This document shows, piece after piece, positions 55,725 through 63,962 of a stretch of 64,000 bases of DNA (position 1 is its first letter; each line of letters starts with the position of its first letter). The stretch is taken from the NCBI GenBank assembly GCA_016185425.1, contig JACPNQ010000035.1:126001-190000 (forward strand). The letters run 5' to 3'. A program made the position numbers and the translations under genes. Below the pieces are notes generated by a model. That model saw only the letters and a list, made by a program, of their open reading frames with translations, did no database searches and was not told the DNA's origin. Origin of the DNA: Acidobacteriota bacterium (GTDB taxonomy: Bacteria > Acidobacteriota > Terriglobia > Bryobacterales > Bryobacteraceae).

Positions 55725-56600
55725 TTGACGGAAACGCGCCTCATTGAAACGATTCACTCGCGTTTGCGGCGTCTCGGCATCGCGCAAGGAAACGGCGTCA
55801 TCGCTGGAATCGGCGACGATTGCGCTATCTTCCGCCAGCGCGGCGCCGCCAGCGACCTCATCTTCACCACCGACATGATGCACGAAGGCGTCCACTTCAC
55901 CTGGGACGCCGATCCCCGTGACGTCGGCCACAAAGCCCTCACACGCTCCCTCAGTGACTGCGCTGCCATGGGCGCACGCCCCCTCTTCTGCCTCCTCGCC
56001 CTCGCATTTCCCGGAGAGTCCACGCAGTGGGTCAACGGCTTTTACAACGGCTTCACCGCGCTCGCCCGTAAACACAAGGTCATCCTCGCCGGCGGCGATC
56101 TCGCCAACACAGCCAATATCTCCTGCGACGTCATGGTCTGCGGCGAAGTGCCGCGCGGGCAGGCGCTCCTCCGCTCCAAAGCGCGTCCCGGCGATGCGAT
56201 CTGTGTCAGCGGTCCGCTCGGCCGCGCCGCCCTTGCGCTCGATACTCGCTCTCGGTACCTCCCCAACGCCAAACTCGCGTTTGGCGAATTGCTCCGAAGG
56301 ATGGGCGTCAAATGCGCGATGGACTTGAGTGACGGCCTCTCGCTCGACCTCGCCCGCCTCTGCATCGCCTCCAACTGTGCCGCTGATCTCGACGACGTCC
56401 CCATTGCCAAAGGCGCCACGCTCCAGCACGCGCTGCACGGCGGCGAAGACTACGAGCTCCTTTTCACGCTGCCGCCGAAAATCGCTGCGCCGAAAGGCGC
56501 GCGCGTCATCGGCCGGATCGTCAAAGGGCCCTCCGGCCGAGTCAACTTTCATGGCCAGCCGCTCCCGCCGCAAGGCTGGGATCACTTCCGCCCACAATGA
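55725..56600 (+). CDS. thiL: Thiamine-monophosphate kinase
   Basis: 291 residues, TTG start. ThiL makes the active cofactor thiamine diphosphate from thiamine monophosphate and ATP in the cytoplasm. AIR-synthase-like fold motifs: IGDDCAIF, FTTDMMHEGVHF, SLSDCAAMGARPLFCLLAL, ILAGGDLANTANISCDV, MDLSDGLSLDLARLC and ALHGGEDYELLFTLPP. All metal-binding Asp motifs are present. An ATG in the upstream 10 nt runs into a stop. The next gene overlaps its stop (ATGA), and the run continues to the sulfatases, an odd operon for thiL. Confidence 0.93.
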   Translation: MTETRLIETIHSRLRRLGIAQGNGVIAGIGDDCAIFRQRGAASDLIFTTDMMHEGVHFTWDADPRDVGHKALTRSLSDCAAMGARPLFCLLALAFPGESTQWVNGFYNGFTALARKHKVILAGGDLANTANISCDVMVCGEVPRGQALLRSKARPGDAICVSGPLGRAALALDTRSRYLPNAKLAFGELLRRMGVKCAMDLSDGLSLDLARLCIASNCAADLDDVPIAKGATLQHALHGGEDYELLFTLPPKIAAPKGARVIGRIVKGPSGRVNFHGQPLPPQGWDHFRPQ

Positions 56601-57580
56601 ATCCTTCCCCGCAAACGGTCACCGGGCTCATCGATGCATTTCGCCGCTCGAAGACCATGTTCACCGCCATCGAGCTCGGCGTGTTCGAAGCCACTCCCAC
56701 TACCGCCGAGGCCTTCGCCAAGGCCAACAAAACGAATCTCCGCGCCACAACACTCCTCCTGGACGCGTGCGTCAGCCTCGGCCTGCTCGCTAAGGAGGAC
56801 GGCACTTACTCCAACACTCCGGAATCCGAGGTCTTCCTCAAACGCTCTAGCCCGCGCACGCTCGCCGGCTACGCCCTCTATTCGAACAGGGTCCTCTGGC
56901 GTCTCTGGGAACACCTGCCGGACGCCGTTCGCGAAGGCTCCCACCGCTGGCCGCAGGCCTTCCACACGGAAGGACCAATCTTCGATCACTTCTTCCGTAC
57001 GGAAGAGTCCAAACGTACTTTCCTCACCGGCCTGCATGGCTTCGGCATGTTGAGTTCTTCGCAAGCTATTGCCGCGCATGACCTCCGCGCCGTCAAGCAT
57101 TTCGTCGACCTCGGCGGTGGAACCGGCCACCTCGCTCTCGCCTTCGTCGATCAATATCCGGACGCCCGGGCCACCGTCTTCGATCTTCCCCAAGTCATCC
57201 CGCTCACCCGCGAAATCACCGGCGGCCGTGTGCAGTGCGTTGCGGGCGACTTCTTCTCTGACCCCCTTCCGCCGGCCGATTGTTACGCTGTCGCGCGAAT
57301 CCTGCACGATTGGTCGCCGGCGAAAATCGAACGGCTGCTAAACAAGATCCACGCGGCTCTTCCGGCAAACGGCTGCCTGCTCATCTGCGAAATGCTGATC
57401 AACGACACACGCACCGGCCCTACGCTCGCCATGATGCAATCGCTCAACATGCTCACATGCACCGAGGGCCAGGAGCGCACAGCCGCGGAGTACGAAGCCC
57501 TCTGCAAAGCCGCCGGCTTCCGGCGAGTGTCCGCGAAGGTCACAGGTGCGCCGGTCGACGCGGTCCTTGCCATAAAATAG
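56597..57580 (+). CDS. SAM-dependent O-methyltransferase (acetylserotonin-OMT-like)
   Basis: 327 residues. N-terminal dimerisation/winged-helix part (GLIDAFRRSKTMFTAIELGVF), then a methyltransferase domain with the SAM loop FVDLGGGTGHLALAFVDQ, the acidic strand TVFDLPQVI and the catalytic-base context ARILHDWSPAKIERLL, with the His present. Substrates in this family are small aromatic or polyketide hydroxyls. It is translationally coupled to thiL by a 4-nt overlap and precedes the unknown 303-residue gene. It is a relative of the 17.8-kb methyltransferase, which lacks this His. Confidence 0.9.
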   Translation: MNPSPQTVTGLIDAFRRSKTMFTAIELGVFEATPTTAEAFAKANKTNLRATTLLLDACVSLGLLAKEDGTYSNTPESEVFLKRSSPRTLAGYALYSNRVLWRLWEHLPDAVREGSHRWPQAFHTEGPIFDHFFRTEESKRTFLTGLHGFGMLSSSQAIAAHDLRAVKHFVDLGGGTGHLALAFVDQYPDARATVFDLPQVIPLTREITGGRVQCVAGDFFSDPLPPADCYAVARILHDWSPAKIERLLNKIHAALPANGCLLICEMLINDTRTGPTLAMMQSLNMLTCTEGQERTAAEYEALCKAAGFRRVSAKVTGAPVDAVLAIK

Positions 57581-57587
57581 CCGAGGA

Positions 57588-58499
57588 ATGTCAGTAATCA
57601 TCGAGAAGCAGCAATGGAAGGGCTGGCCGAACTGCTGGCGCCTTTCGAATGGAACCGTCGAGCTCATCGTCACGCAGGATGTCGGACCGCGTGTCATGCG
57701 CTACGCCTTCGCCGGCGGGCAGAATCTGTTCAAGGAATTCACCGAACAGCTCGGCAAGAGCGGCGAAACCGGATGGTGCATCCGCGGCGGCCATCGCCTT
57801 TGGAAAGGCCCGGAGGATCGCCATGCGACCTACGCCCTGGACAACTCGCCCATCGATATCCAAGCTTCGTCCAACACGCTCACTGCGACGCAAATGGTCG
57901 AGCCCGAAACAGGGCTCCAAAAGCGAATCGAGCTCCAACTCGCCAGTACAGGCAGCGAAGTCACCGTCAAACACACCATCTGGAATCGCGGCCTCCTCCC
58001 AGTGGAAATCGCCGCATGGACGCCCACCGTCATGGCGCAATCCGGCCTCGGCGTCACCGGGTTTCCCCCGCGCGGTACCCACCCCGAAGACCTTGAACCC
58101 ACTAACCCCCTCATCATGTGGGCTTTCACCGACCTCACCGATCCACGTTGGAAATTCACCAACAAGTACCTCACCCTGCGCCAGGACCCCGCCAATCCCC
58201 GGCCGCAAAAGCTTGGCCACTGGAACGCCCACACCTTCGGCGCCTATTTCCTCAACGGCGAGATCTTCCTGAAAGAATTCTTCCCCACTCGCGGCATGGC
58301 TCACCCGGAATTCGGCGCTTCATTCGAGATCTTCACCAACCAGGACTTTCTCGAACTCGAAACCATGGGCCCCTTCATGAAACTGGCGAAGGACGAAGCG
58401 CTCACCCACGTCGAGCATTGGAGCCTCCATAAAGGCTCCCTTGCGGAAATCAGCGATGCCGCTATCGATGCGGCTATCCGGCCGCTCCTACGAACGTGA
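57588..58499 (+). CDS. Hypothetical protein, galactose-mutarotase-like/DUF4380-like
   Basis: 303 residues, no signal peptide. Segments such as WRLSNGTVELIVTQDVGPRVMRYAFAGGQNLF, GGHRLWKGPEDRH and NRGLLPVEIAAWTPTVMAQSG (quoted in parts) resemble DUF4380 and the aldose-epimerase beta-sandwich superfamily. The assignment is by eye and tentative. Its stop overlaps the GTG of the sulfatase remnant (GTGA). A role with the neighbouring sulfatases in sugar handling is plausible but inferred. Confidence 0.75.
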   Translation: MSVIIEKQQWKGWPNCWRLSNGTVELIVTQDVGPRVMRYAFAGGQNLFKEFTEQLGKSGETGWCIRGGHRLWKGPEDRHATYALDNSPIDIQASSNTLTATQMVEPETGLQKRIELQLASTGSEVTVKHTIWNRGLLPVEIAAWTPTVMAQSGLGVTGFPPRGTHPEDLEPTNPLIMWAFTDLTDPRWKFTNKYLTLRQDPANPRPQKLGHWNAHTFGAYFLNGEIFLKEFFPTRGMAHPEFGASFEIFTNQDFLELETMGPFMKLAKDEALTHVEHWSLHKGSLAEISDAAIDAAIRPLLRT

Positions 58500-58712
58500 C
58501 TCGCCGCCATTTCATCGGCGCGGCCTTATCCGCCGCGCCCTCCAAACCGCGGGACGTCGTCGTTGTCCTCTGCGACGACCTCGGCTGCTTCGGCCACCCC
58601 GTTAAACGTCTCCGGCTTCAAACATAAAGAACCCAAGCGCCTCGCTGCTCTTCGCGATAAGCTCATCAAAGCCCACGCGGACGTCTGCCGCGAAGGGCCC
58701 GATTGGAGTTAA
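58496..58712 (+). pseudogene. Sulfatase remnant with internal deletion
   Basis: A frame from GTG 58496, coupled to the previous stop, encodes a sulfatase N-terminus: RR signal-like start (VTRRHFIGAALSAAP), then VVVVLCDDLGCFGHP, the metal-binding Asp pair. It runs into a stop at 58625-58627. In the +1 frame the end of a sulfatase follows: KEPKRLAALRDKLIKAHADV...EGPDWS with a stop at 58710-58712. The middle, including the CxPxR formylglycine motif and about 400 codons, is missing; the junction is near 58600-58605. Two intact sulfatases follow directly. Confidence 0.82.
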
Positions 58713-58718
58713 CCGTCC

Positions 58719-60125
58719 ATGCTCACGCGCCGTAACTTTCTTCTCTCCTCCATAGCCGCTGCCGCGCAGGCGAAACGCAGGACAAACGTCCTCTTCATCG
58801 CCACGGACGACATGAACAACGCTCTCAGTTGTTACGGTCATCCCGTCGTCAAGAGTCCGAATCTCGATCGCCTGGCTGCGCGGGGCGTCCGCTTTGATCG
58901 CGCCTATTGCCAGTTCGCCCTTTGCAGTCCGTCCCGTTCCTCCCTGATGACCGGACTCGGCCCGGACACGACGACAATCTACAACCTGCAAAAGCACTTC
59001 CGCGAAGCCATCCCTAACGTCGTCACACTCAGCCAGTGCTTCCAGAAAAACGGATACTTCGCCGCTCGCGTCGGCAAAATCTACCACTACGGAAACCCCG
59101 GGCAGATTGGCACCGATGGCCTCGATGACCCACCCTCCTGGAATCACAAGGTCAATCCAAAAGGCATCGACAAAGCCGAAGAGCCCAAGGTCACCAATCA
59201 CACTCCCGAACGCACCGGCCTCGGTTCGGCCATCGCCTTCTACGCCTCGCCGGCGCCCGATGAGGCGCACACGGATGGAATGGTTGCTGACGAAACCATC
59301 AAACTTCTCGAACAGAACAAGGACAAGCCCTTCTTCCTCGCCGCCGGCTTCTATCGCCCGCACTGTCCCTACATCGCCCCCAAGAAGTACTTCGACATGT
59401 ACTCTGCGGACAAACTGGAGCCGATCCCATACACCGAAGGGGAAAACACCATCGCCCCGCCGTGGGCCTATTTCACCAAGCCGCCCAACTGGAACATGAC
59501 GCGACGGCAGATCCAGGAAGCGCTGCAGGCCTACTACGCCTCCATCTCCTTCGTCGATGCCAACGTCGGCAAACTCCTCAACGCACTCGAACGTCTTGGC
59601 CTTGCCGAAAATACGATCGTCGTCTTCTGGTCCGACCACGGCTATGGCACCGGCGAGCACGGCCAGTGGATGAAACAGACAGTCTTCGAAGCCGCGACGC
59701 GCGTGCCGCTCATCATCGCCATGCCCGGCGCGAAGTCCAAAGGAAAAGGCTGCGCCCGCACAATCGAGCTCCTCGATCTCTATCCCACTCTCGCCGATCT
59801 CTGCGGCCTCGATCATGTGCCCGCCAACCTCCACGGCAAGAGTCTTCGCCCTCTGCTCGACAACCCCAATACCCGTTGGGATCGTCCCGCCGTCAGCCAG
59901 GTCTCCCGTCAGCAGGGCAACACCCTCATGGGTTACACCATCCGGACCGAGCGTTATCGCTATACCGAGTGGAAAAATGGCGATGAAGGCGCGGAGCTCT
60001 ACGACTATCAATCCGATCCCAAGGAAATGCAGAATCTCGCCAAGAGTGACCGGCACGCGAAGGTTCGCGAAGAGCTGCAAACACGCCTGCGTTCCATAGC
60101 CAAGTCTCGAGGTAAAACAGGATGA
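58719..60125 (+). CDS. Secreted sulfatase 1 (iduronate-2-sulfatase-like)
   Basis: 468 residues. The start MLTRRNFLLSSIAAAAQA looks like a twin-arginine signal. Metal site D30/D31 in IATDDMNNALSCYGHP, the formylglycine motif CSPSR with Cys69, HCPYIAPKKYFDMY and FWSDHGYGTGEHGQWMKQT (second metal site and Lys). The overall pattern fits iduronate-2-sulfatase/choline-sulfatase-like enzymes. Activation requires a formylglycine-generating enzyme, not in this window. GGAG lies 10 nt before the ATG. The end overlaps sulfatase 2 (ATGA). Confidence 0.93.
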   Translation: MLTRRNFLLSSIAAAAQAKRRTNVLFIATDDMNNALSCYGHPVVKSPNLDRLAARGVRFDRAYCQFALCSPSRSSLMTGLGPDTTTIYNLQKHFREAIPNVVTLSQCFQKNGYFAARVGKIYHYGNPGQIGTDGLDDPPSWNHKVNPKGIDKAEEPKVTNHTPERTGLGSAIAFYASPAPDEAHTDGMVADETIKLLEQNKDKPFFLAAGFYRPHCPYIAPKKYFDMYSADKLEPIPYTEGENTIAPPWAYFTKPPNWNMTRRQIQEALQAYYASISFVDANVGKLLNALERLGLAENTIVVFWSDHGYGTGEHGQWMKQTVFEAATRVPLIIAMPGAKSKGKGCARTIELLDLYPTLADLCGLDHVPANLHGKSLRPLLDNPNTRWDRPAVSQVSRQQGNTLMGYTIRTERYRYTEWKNGDEGAELYDYQSDPKEMQNLAKSDRHAKVREELQTRLRSIAKSRGKTG

Positions 60126-61462
60126 ATCGAAGGCAATTCCTCTCCGCTCTCGCATTCCCGCCGCTAGCGGCGGCTACGCCGAAGCCCAACATCGTCCTCA
60201 TCCTTGCCGACGATCTGGGCTATGCGGATATCGGCGCCTACGGTTGCAAGGACGTGCCGACTCCCAACATCGATTCCGTCGCCCGCAATGGCGTACGATT
60301 CACCGGCGCCTACGTCTCCTGCCCCTATTGCAGCCCCACGCGCGCCGGCATCATGACGGGCCGCTACCAGACTCACTTCGGCCATGAATTCAATCCCGGT
60401 CCCGCGGAGCAGGCCGTCGAAAACTTCGGCCTGCCGCTCACGGAGACGGCCATGCCCCAGCGGCTGAAGGACCTGGGCTATAAGACAGGCATGTTCGGGA
60501 AGTGGCACCTCGGCTACAGACCCGCCTACCATCCGCAACAACGCGGCTTCGACGAATTCTTCGGCTTCCTCGGTGGCGCGCATAGCTATATCGACGCCGA
60601 AGTGGACCCCGCGAACCCCATCCTCCGCGGCACGGACAGAGTCGCAAAAGTCGAGTACACCACGGATCAGTTTGCCGCCGAGGCCGCCGGCTTCATCGAT
60701 CGCAATAAAGGAAATCCGTTCTTCCTCTATGTCCCCTTCAACGCCGTGCACAATCCGGCGCAGGCGCTGCCGAAGTATGAGGACCGCTTCAAGGGAAAAA
60801 TCGCCGATCCCGCGCGCAAAACCTTCGCCGCGATGCTGTCCGCGCTAGACGATGGCGTCGGTCTGATTCTAAAGACCCTCGAAAAACACAAGCTCACCAA
60901 CAATACGCTTCTCGTGTTTCTCACCGATAACGGCGGGCCCACTGCCGCAAACACGTCGAAGAACGATCCTCTGCGCGGTTTCAAAGCGCAGGTCTATGAG
61001 GGCGGGATTCGCATCCCCTTCATGATGCAGTGGCCCGGCCATGTTCCCAAGGGCAAGGTCTATGCGAACCCCATCATCGCGCTGGATCTTTTGCCGACGT
61101 TCGTCGCCGCCGCGGGCGGTACAGCCGATGCGTCGTGGAAACTCGACGGTGCCGATCTCCTGCCCTTCATTGCGGGCAAAAACAAAGGTCGGCCCCACGA
61201 GCGGCTCTATTGGCGATTCGGCCAACAATGGGCGATACGCGAGGGCGATTGGAAACTGATGTCGATGGGCGGTCCGCCGGCGCTCTATAACCTCAAAGAC
61301 GACATCGGCGAAGCCAGGGACCTTTCCAACGTCGAGACTGCGCGCGTGGAGAAGATGGGCAACGAATGGGAAACCTGGAACAAGCGAAACATGCCGCCGT
61401 TGTGGATTCCGGCAGCCGCTCCGGGGCAGAAAAAACAGAAGAAGAAAAAGGCGAAGGCCTGA
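60122..61462 (+). CDS. Secreted sulfatase 2 (arylsulfatase A-like)
   Basis: 446 residues with a short RR-type signal (MNRRQFLSALAFPPLAAA). Metal site D30/D31 in LILADDLGYADIGAYG, formylglycine motif CSPTR with Cys70, KWHLGYRPAYHP and FLTDNGGPTAAN. It resembles N-acetylgalactosamine-sulfatase/arylsulfatase A. The C-terminus is a lysine-rich tail (GQKKQKKKKAKA), unusual for the family. It is coupled to sulfatase 1. With the remnant this makes three tandem sulfatases, two active. Confidence 0.93.
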   Translation: MNRRQFLSALAFPPLAAATPKPNIVLILADDLGYADIGAYGCKDVPTPNIDSVARNGVRFTGAYVSCPYCSPTRAGIMTGRYQTHFGHEFNPGPAEQAVENFGLPLTETAMPQRLKDLGYKTGMFGKWHLGYRPAYHPQQRGFDEFFGFLGGAHSYIDAEVDPANPILRGTDRVAKVEYTTDQFAAEAAGFIDRNKGNPFFLYVPFNAVHNPAQALPKYEDRFKGKIADPARKTFAAMLSALDDGVGLILKTLEKHKLTNNTLLVFLTDNGGPTAANTSKNDPLRGFKAQVYEGGIRIPFMMQWPGHVPKGKVYANPIIALDLLPTFVAAAGGTADASWKLDGADLLPFIAGKNKGRPHERLYWRFGQQWAIREGDWKLMSMGGPPALYNLKDDIGEARDLSNVETARVEKMGNEWETWNKRNMPPLWIPAAAPGQKKQKKKKAKA

Positions 61463-61468
61463 CGGCCC

Positions 61469-61978
61469 CTACATAGGCCCGTCCATCCCCGCCCACAGAT
61501 TCATTGTGTTCAACTCCTCCCGGCCCGCCGCCTTCAGGTACAAAAAAACCTGCATGCGGTACGCCGCGTAGTGGCTCAGCACCAGCGCGACAATCATCGA
61601 TCCGCGGCTCGCCTTTGGCCCGAACATCTGGATCTCTTCCCGCAGTTGCGCATCCGTGCACGGCGCCAGCACCTCGGCGAAGAGCACGTTCTGATTGCCG
61701 ATCGACTCTTTCACCTCTTCCAGGCTCAGCGTCTTCGCTATCGACTCTTCCGCGTTCCAGGTCTTGCCCCACACCGCGCGGTCGAAGTGCCCCGTCATTA
61801 CGCCGCGCAGATGAATCGGCGGCATGATCGTCATGTACTGCAGCAGCTCCAGCAAGCTCCGCTGCCTCGCCGACGGCCTATAGTCCAGCATCGCCGGTTC
61901 CACTTTCGAAATCAGATGCAGCAACAGCCGGACCTCGCTCCGCAGCGCCGAAAGCAATTCGTCTTTCGTTAGAACCAT
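61469..61978 (-). CDS. DinB-like fold protein
   Basis: 169 residues from ATG 61978, preceded by AAGGAG at 7 nt. A four-helix bundle pattern (SEVRLLLHLISKVEPAMLDYRP, LLELLQYMTIMPPIHLRGVMTG, in parts) with His residues in helix 1, helix 2 and the SHYAAYRMQVFLYLK helix that resemble the DinB/YfiT metal triad. Function is not known; many DinB-like proteins are thiol- or metal-dependent transferases. It is the last gene of the ArsR operon. Confidence 0.75.
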   Translation of the reverse strand: MVLTKDELLSALRSEVRLLLHLISKVEPAMLDYRPSARQRSLLELLQYMTIMPPIHLRGVMTGHFDRAVWGKTWNAEESIAKTLSLEEVKESIGNQNVLFAEVLAPCTDAQLREEIQMFGPKASRGSMIVALVLSHYAAYRMQVFLYLKAAGREELNTMNLWAGMDGPM

Positions 61979-61990
61979 TGTCAAACTCCT

Positions 61991-62377
61991 TTATTTCCCA
62001 GCGCGAGCGAGAAATAGCTTCCCGCCCAACCATGCGCACGGTAGCGCCGTCACCACCAGGGCAACCGGATACCAACGCGGACCGAATTCCGGACCCGCAC
62101 TCCAAGTTGCGGCGGCGCCCGCGGTTGCCACTATAGAGCCAACCCCACCCAGCCACAGCGCGTGCGCCATCGGCCTGTTCGGCGCAAGCCTCGCCGCAAG
62201 GTAGCTGCCCCAAATCGCAAACGCCGTCCGGTAAGCCGTGGCCAGCCCGAACATAGAGTCGGACATCACTTTCCCCCAAACGGGAAACACTCCGGTCAAG
62301 TGCAGCAGCATATCGACTCCTAGAGACAGTGCCGCCACAGCGGCAAAGCCCACAAAGACAGCAACGAAGCTCTTCAT
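61991..62377 (-). CDS. Small integral membrane protein
   Basis: 128 residues from ATG 62377 (MKSFVAVFVGFAAVAALSLG) with a GAGGAG ribosome-binding site. Four hydrophobic helices span most of the protein: about 4-22, 46-64, 72-92 and 100-118. No family is recognised. Its ATG overlaps the stop of the AlkD-like gene (ATGA). Confidence 0.75.
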   Translation of the reverse strand: MKSFVAVFVGFAAVAALSLGVDMLLHLTGVFPVWGKVMSDSMFGLATAYRTAFAIWGSYLAARLAPNRPMAHALWLGGVGSIVATAGAAATWSAGPEFGPRWYPVALVVTALPCAWLGGKLFLARAGK

Positions 62378-63060
62378 TTCGGTCTCCTCGCAAATTCGCG
62401 CAGTGCGTCCTTCCCTACCCATCGCGCTCCGGCTGATTCCGATGCGGCCAGCCGCTTAGCCACCGCCATTGCTTCCTTCTCTACCACCGGACCACGGCTG
62501 CTAACGCGGCGCAATGCCCAGCTAATCCCCTTCTTCACGAAGTTCCTGTCATCGGCCGCGCCTTGCTCAATCAACGCGAGGCCGCGCAGAAACTGCGCAT
62601 CGCCTGCCTTCTTGTCGTGCCCCGCCAGGCTCGCCAGCAACGCGAAACCCGCCCGCTTTACGAACTCCTCTTCCACTGGACACCACTCGTCCACCTTTTT
62701 CCATGCGTGCGGCGTCTGGTCGAAAAGTTTGAAGCACAGCGTGTCGCACACGCCCCAGTTGTCAAAGTCCTTGCACCAGCGGTCCATCTGCGCCGCCGTC
62801 ACCTTCGCCGGTTCGTCCACGAAGGCCGTGAGAAGGCGGGCCTCATACCATCCCGTCTTCCACAGCGCCTGCGCCAGTCCATGGCTCCGCCCCAACTGCT
62901 TGGCAATCTTTTGTATGTTCGCCATCGACACGCCGATCGGCTTCGTCGCATCGATCCCAAATCGCTTCAAATTCGCCATATCGTGCGGCGTGGCGTGCGT
63001 CCGCAACATCGCGAGCGCCGCCTCCGCATCCGGCTGTGCACCTGCCGTTTTCCGCGCCAT
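62374..63060 (-). CDS. DNA alkylation repair protein, AlkD-like HEAT repeats
   Basis: 228 residues. The AlkD family signature is visible: FGIDATKPIGVSMANIQKIAKQLG, LWKTGWYEARLLTAFVDEP, WCKDFDNWGVCDTLCFKLF and FVKKGISWALRRVSSRGP. HEAT-like repeats wrap DNA; AlkD enzymes remove 3- and 7-methylpurines without base flipping. Residues Trp and Asp in the WxxxFDNWxxCD block, used for the lesion, are present. It is in the ArsR/AHSA1 operon, 3 nt after the AHSA1 stop. Confidence 0.88.
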   Translation of the reverse strand: MARKTAGAQPDAEAALAMLRTHATPHDMANLKRFGIDATKPIGVSMANIQKIAKQLGRSHGLAQALWKTGWYEARLLTAFVDEPAKVTAAQMDRWCKDFDNWGVCDTLCFKLFDQTPHAWKKVDEWCPVEEEFVKRAGFALLASLAGHDKKAGDAQFLRGLALIEQGAADDRNFVKKGISWALRRVSSRGPVVEKEAMAVAKRLAASESAGARWVGKDALREFARRPK

Positions 63061-63063
63061 CTC

Positions 63064-63540
63064 CTATACCATCGACGCAACCAGCTCTTCCAGCCGGTCG
63101 TAACCCATCGCCATACCCTGCTCCATCGGCGTCTTCATCACGGCATCCCGTATCTCCTTCGACTCGTAGATGATCGTCTGCGTCAACGTCGTCACGCCGT
63201 TCGTCTCCTCAAGCAGCACCGTGCTCATCGCCTCGCCCGGATACCACGGCTCGTCGAACTTCTCCGTCGAAACCAGCTTCTCGTCCATCACAAACTCAAC
63301 CAGCTTGCCGCTCATTCCCATCTGGCGCCCGTCTTCATGCCGCCACACATAGCGGTACGGCGCGTCCACGCGCAGCTCCGTCTCGCACACCACCATCGAC
63401 CAGCCGGGAGGCCCGAACAGCCACCGCCGAATCAGCTCCGGCTTCGTGAACGCTTCAAATACAAACCGGCGCGGCGCGTTGAATACCCGCGTAACCAGGA
63501 TCTCGTTGTCGCCCTTCGCGGTCAAAGTCATTCGATTCAT
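63064..63540 (-). CDS. SRPBCC/AHSA1-domain protein
   Basis: 158 residues from ATG 63540, whose first base is the last base of the ArsR stop codon (TGATG). The AHSA1-like domain covers nearly the whole protein: ILVTRVFNAPRRFVFEAFTKPELIRRWLFGPPGW (in parts) to the C-terminal long helix DAVMKTPMEQGMAMGYDRLEEL. The hydrophobic cavity of this fold binds small ligands. ArsR-AHSA1 pairs are common and the AHSA1 protein is thought to act with the regulator. Confidence 0.9.
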   Translation of the reverse strand: MNRMTLTAKGDNEILVTRVFNAPRRFVFEAFTKPELIRRWLFGPPGWSMVVCETELRVDAPYRYVWRHEDGRQMGMSGKLVEFVMDEKLVSTEKFDEPWYPGEAMSTVLLEETNGVTTLTQTIIYESKEIRDAVMKTPMEQGMAMGYDRLEELVASMV

Positions 63541-63908
63541 CAGTTTTTTCCTTTCGCGCTCTTCGCGCCGCGTCGCCTTTCGTTCGCCTTCATCTCCTCC
63601 AGCAGCGCGTCCAGCCGCAGGAAGTTCGCCTCCCAAATCTCCCGGTAACTCTCCAGCCACTCATTCGCGGCCGCCAGTGGCTCCGGCTCCAGCCGCCTCG
63701 GCCGCCGCTGCGCGTCCCGTCCGCCGGAGATCAGCCCCGCGCGCTCCAACACCTGCAAGTGCTTGGAGATCGCCGGCTGGCTCATCGCGAACGGCTTTGC
63801 CAGCTCCGTCACCGTCGCTTCGCCTTGCGCCAATCGGGCCAGTATCGCCCGCCTTGTAGGATCGGCGAGCGCCGCGAAAGTTGCATCGAGTTGCTGAGTT
63901 CCATACAT
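63540..63908 (-). CDS. ArsR-family transcriptional regulator
   Basis: 122 residues from ATG 63908 (MYGTQQLDATFAALADPTRRAIL). The winged helix holds LADPTRRAILARLAQGEATVTELAKPFAMSQPAISKHLQVLERAGLI (in parts), with recognition helix SQPAISKHLQVL. No Cys metal-site motif (ELCVCDL) is present, so it is of the non-metal subclass paired with AHSA1. A good sigma70 promoter lies upstream, and a palindrome that may be its own operator straddles the expected start site. Confidence 0.93.
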   Translation of the reverse strand: MYGTQQLDATFAALADPTRRAILARLAQGEATVTELAKPFAMSQPAISKHLQVLERAGLISGGRDAQRRPRRLEPEPLAAANEWLESYREIWEANFLRLDALLEEMKANERRRGAKSAKGKN

Positions 63909-63916
63909 AACTAATC

Positions 63917-63962
63917 GGTGATATAACCACTTCATTATGCAAGCGGACTCGCGCCGGGTCAA
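63917..63962 (-). promoter_or_regulatory. Promoter and possible operator of the ArsR operon
   Basis: The minus strand reads TTGACC (63962-63957), a 17-nt spacer and CATAAT (63939-63934). Start is expected near 63927. GGTTATATCACC at 63928-63917 is a 12-base palindrome with one mismatch placed on the start site, a typical repressor position. Confidence 0.65.

Noticed and set aside
58602-60155. 517-codon minus-strand frame opposite sulfatase 1
   Set aside because: Mirror of the sulfatase coding sequence; the sense strand has all catalytic motifs.
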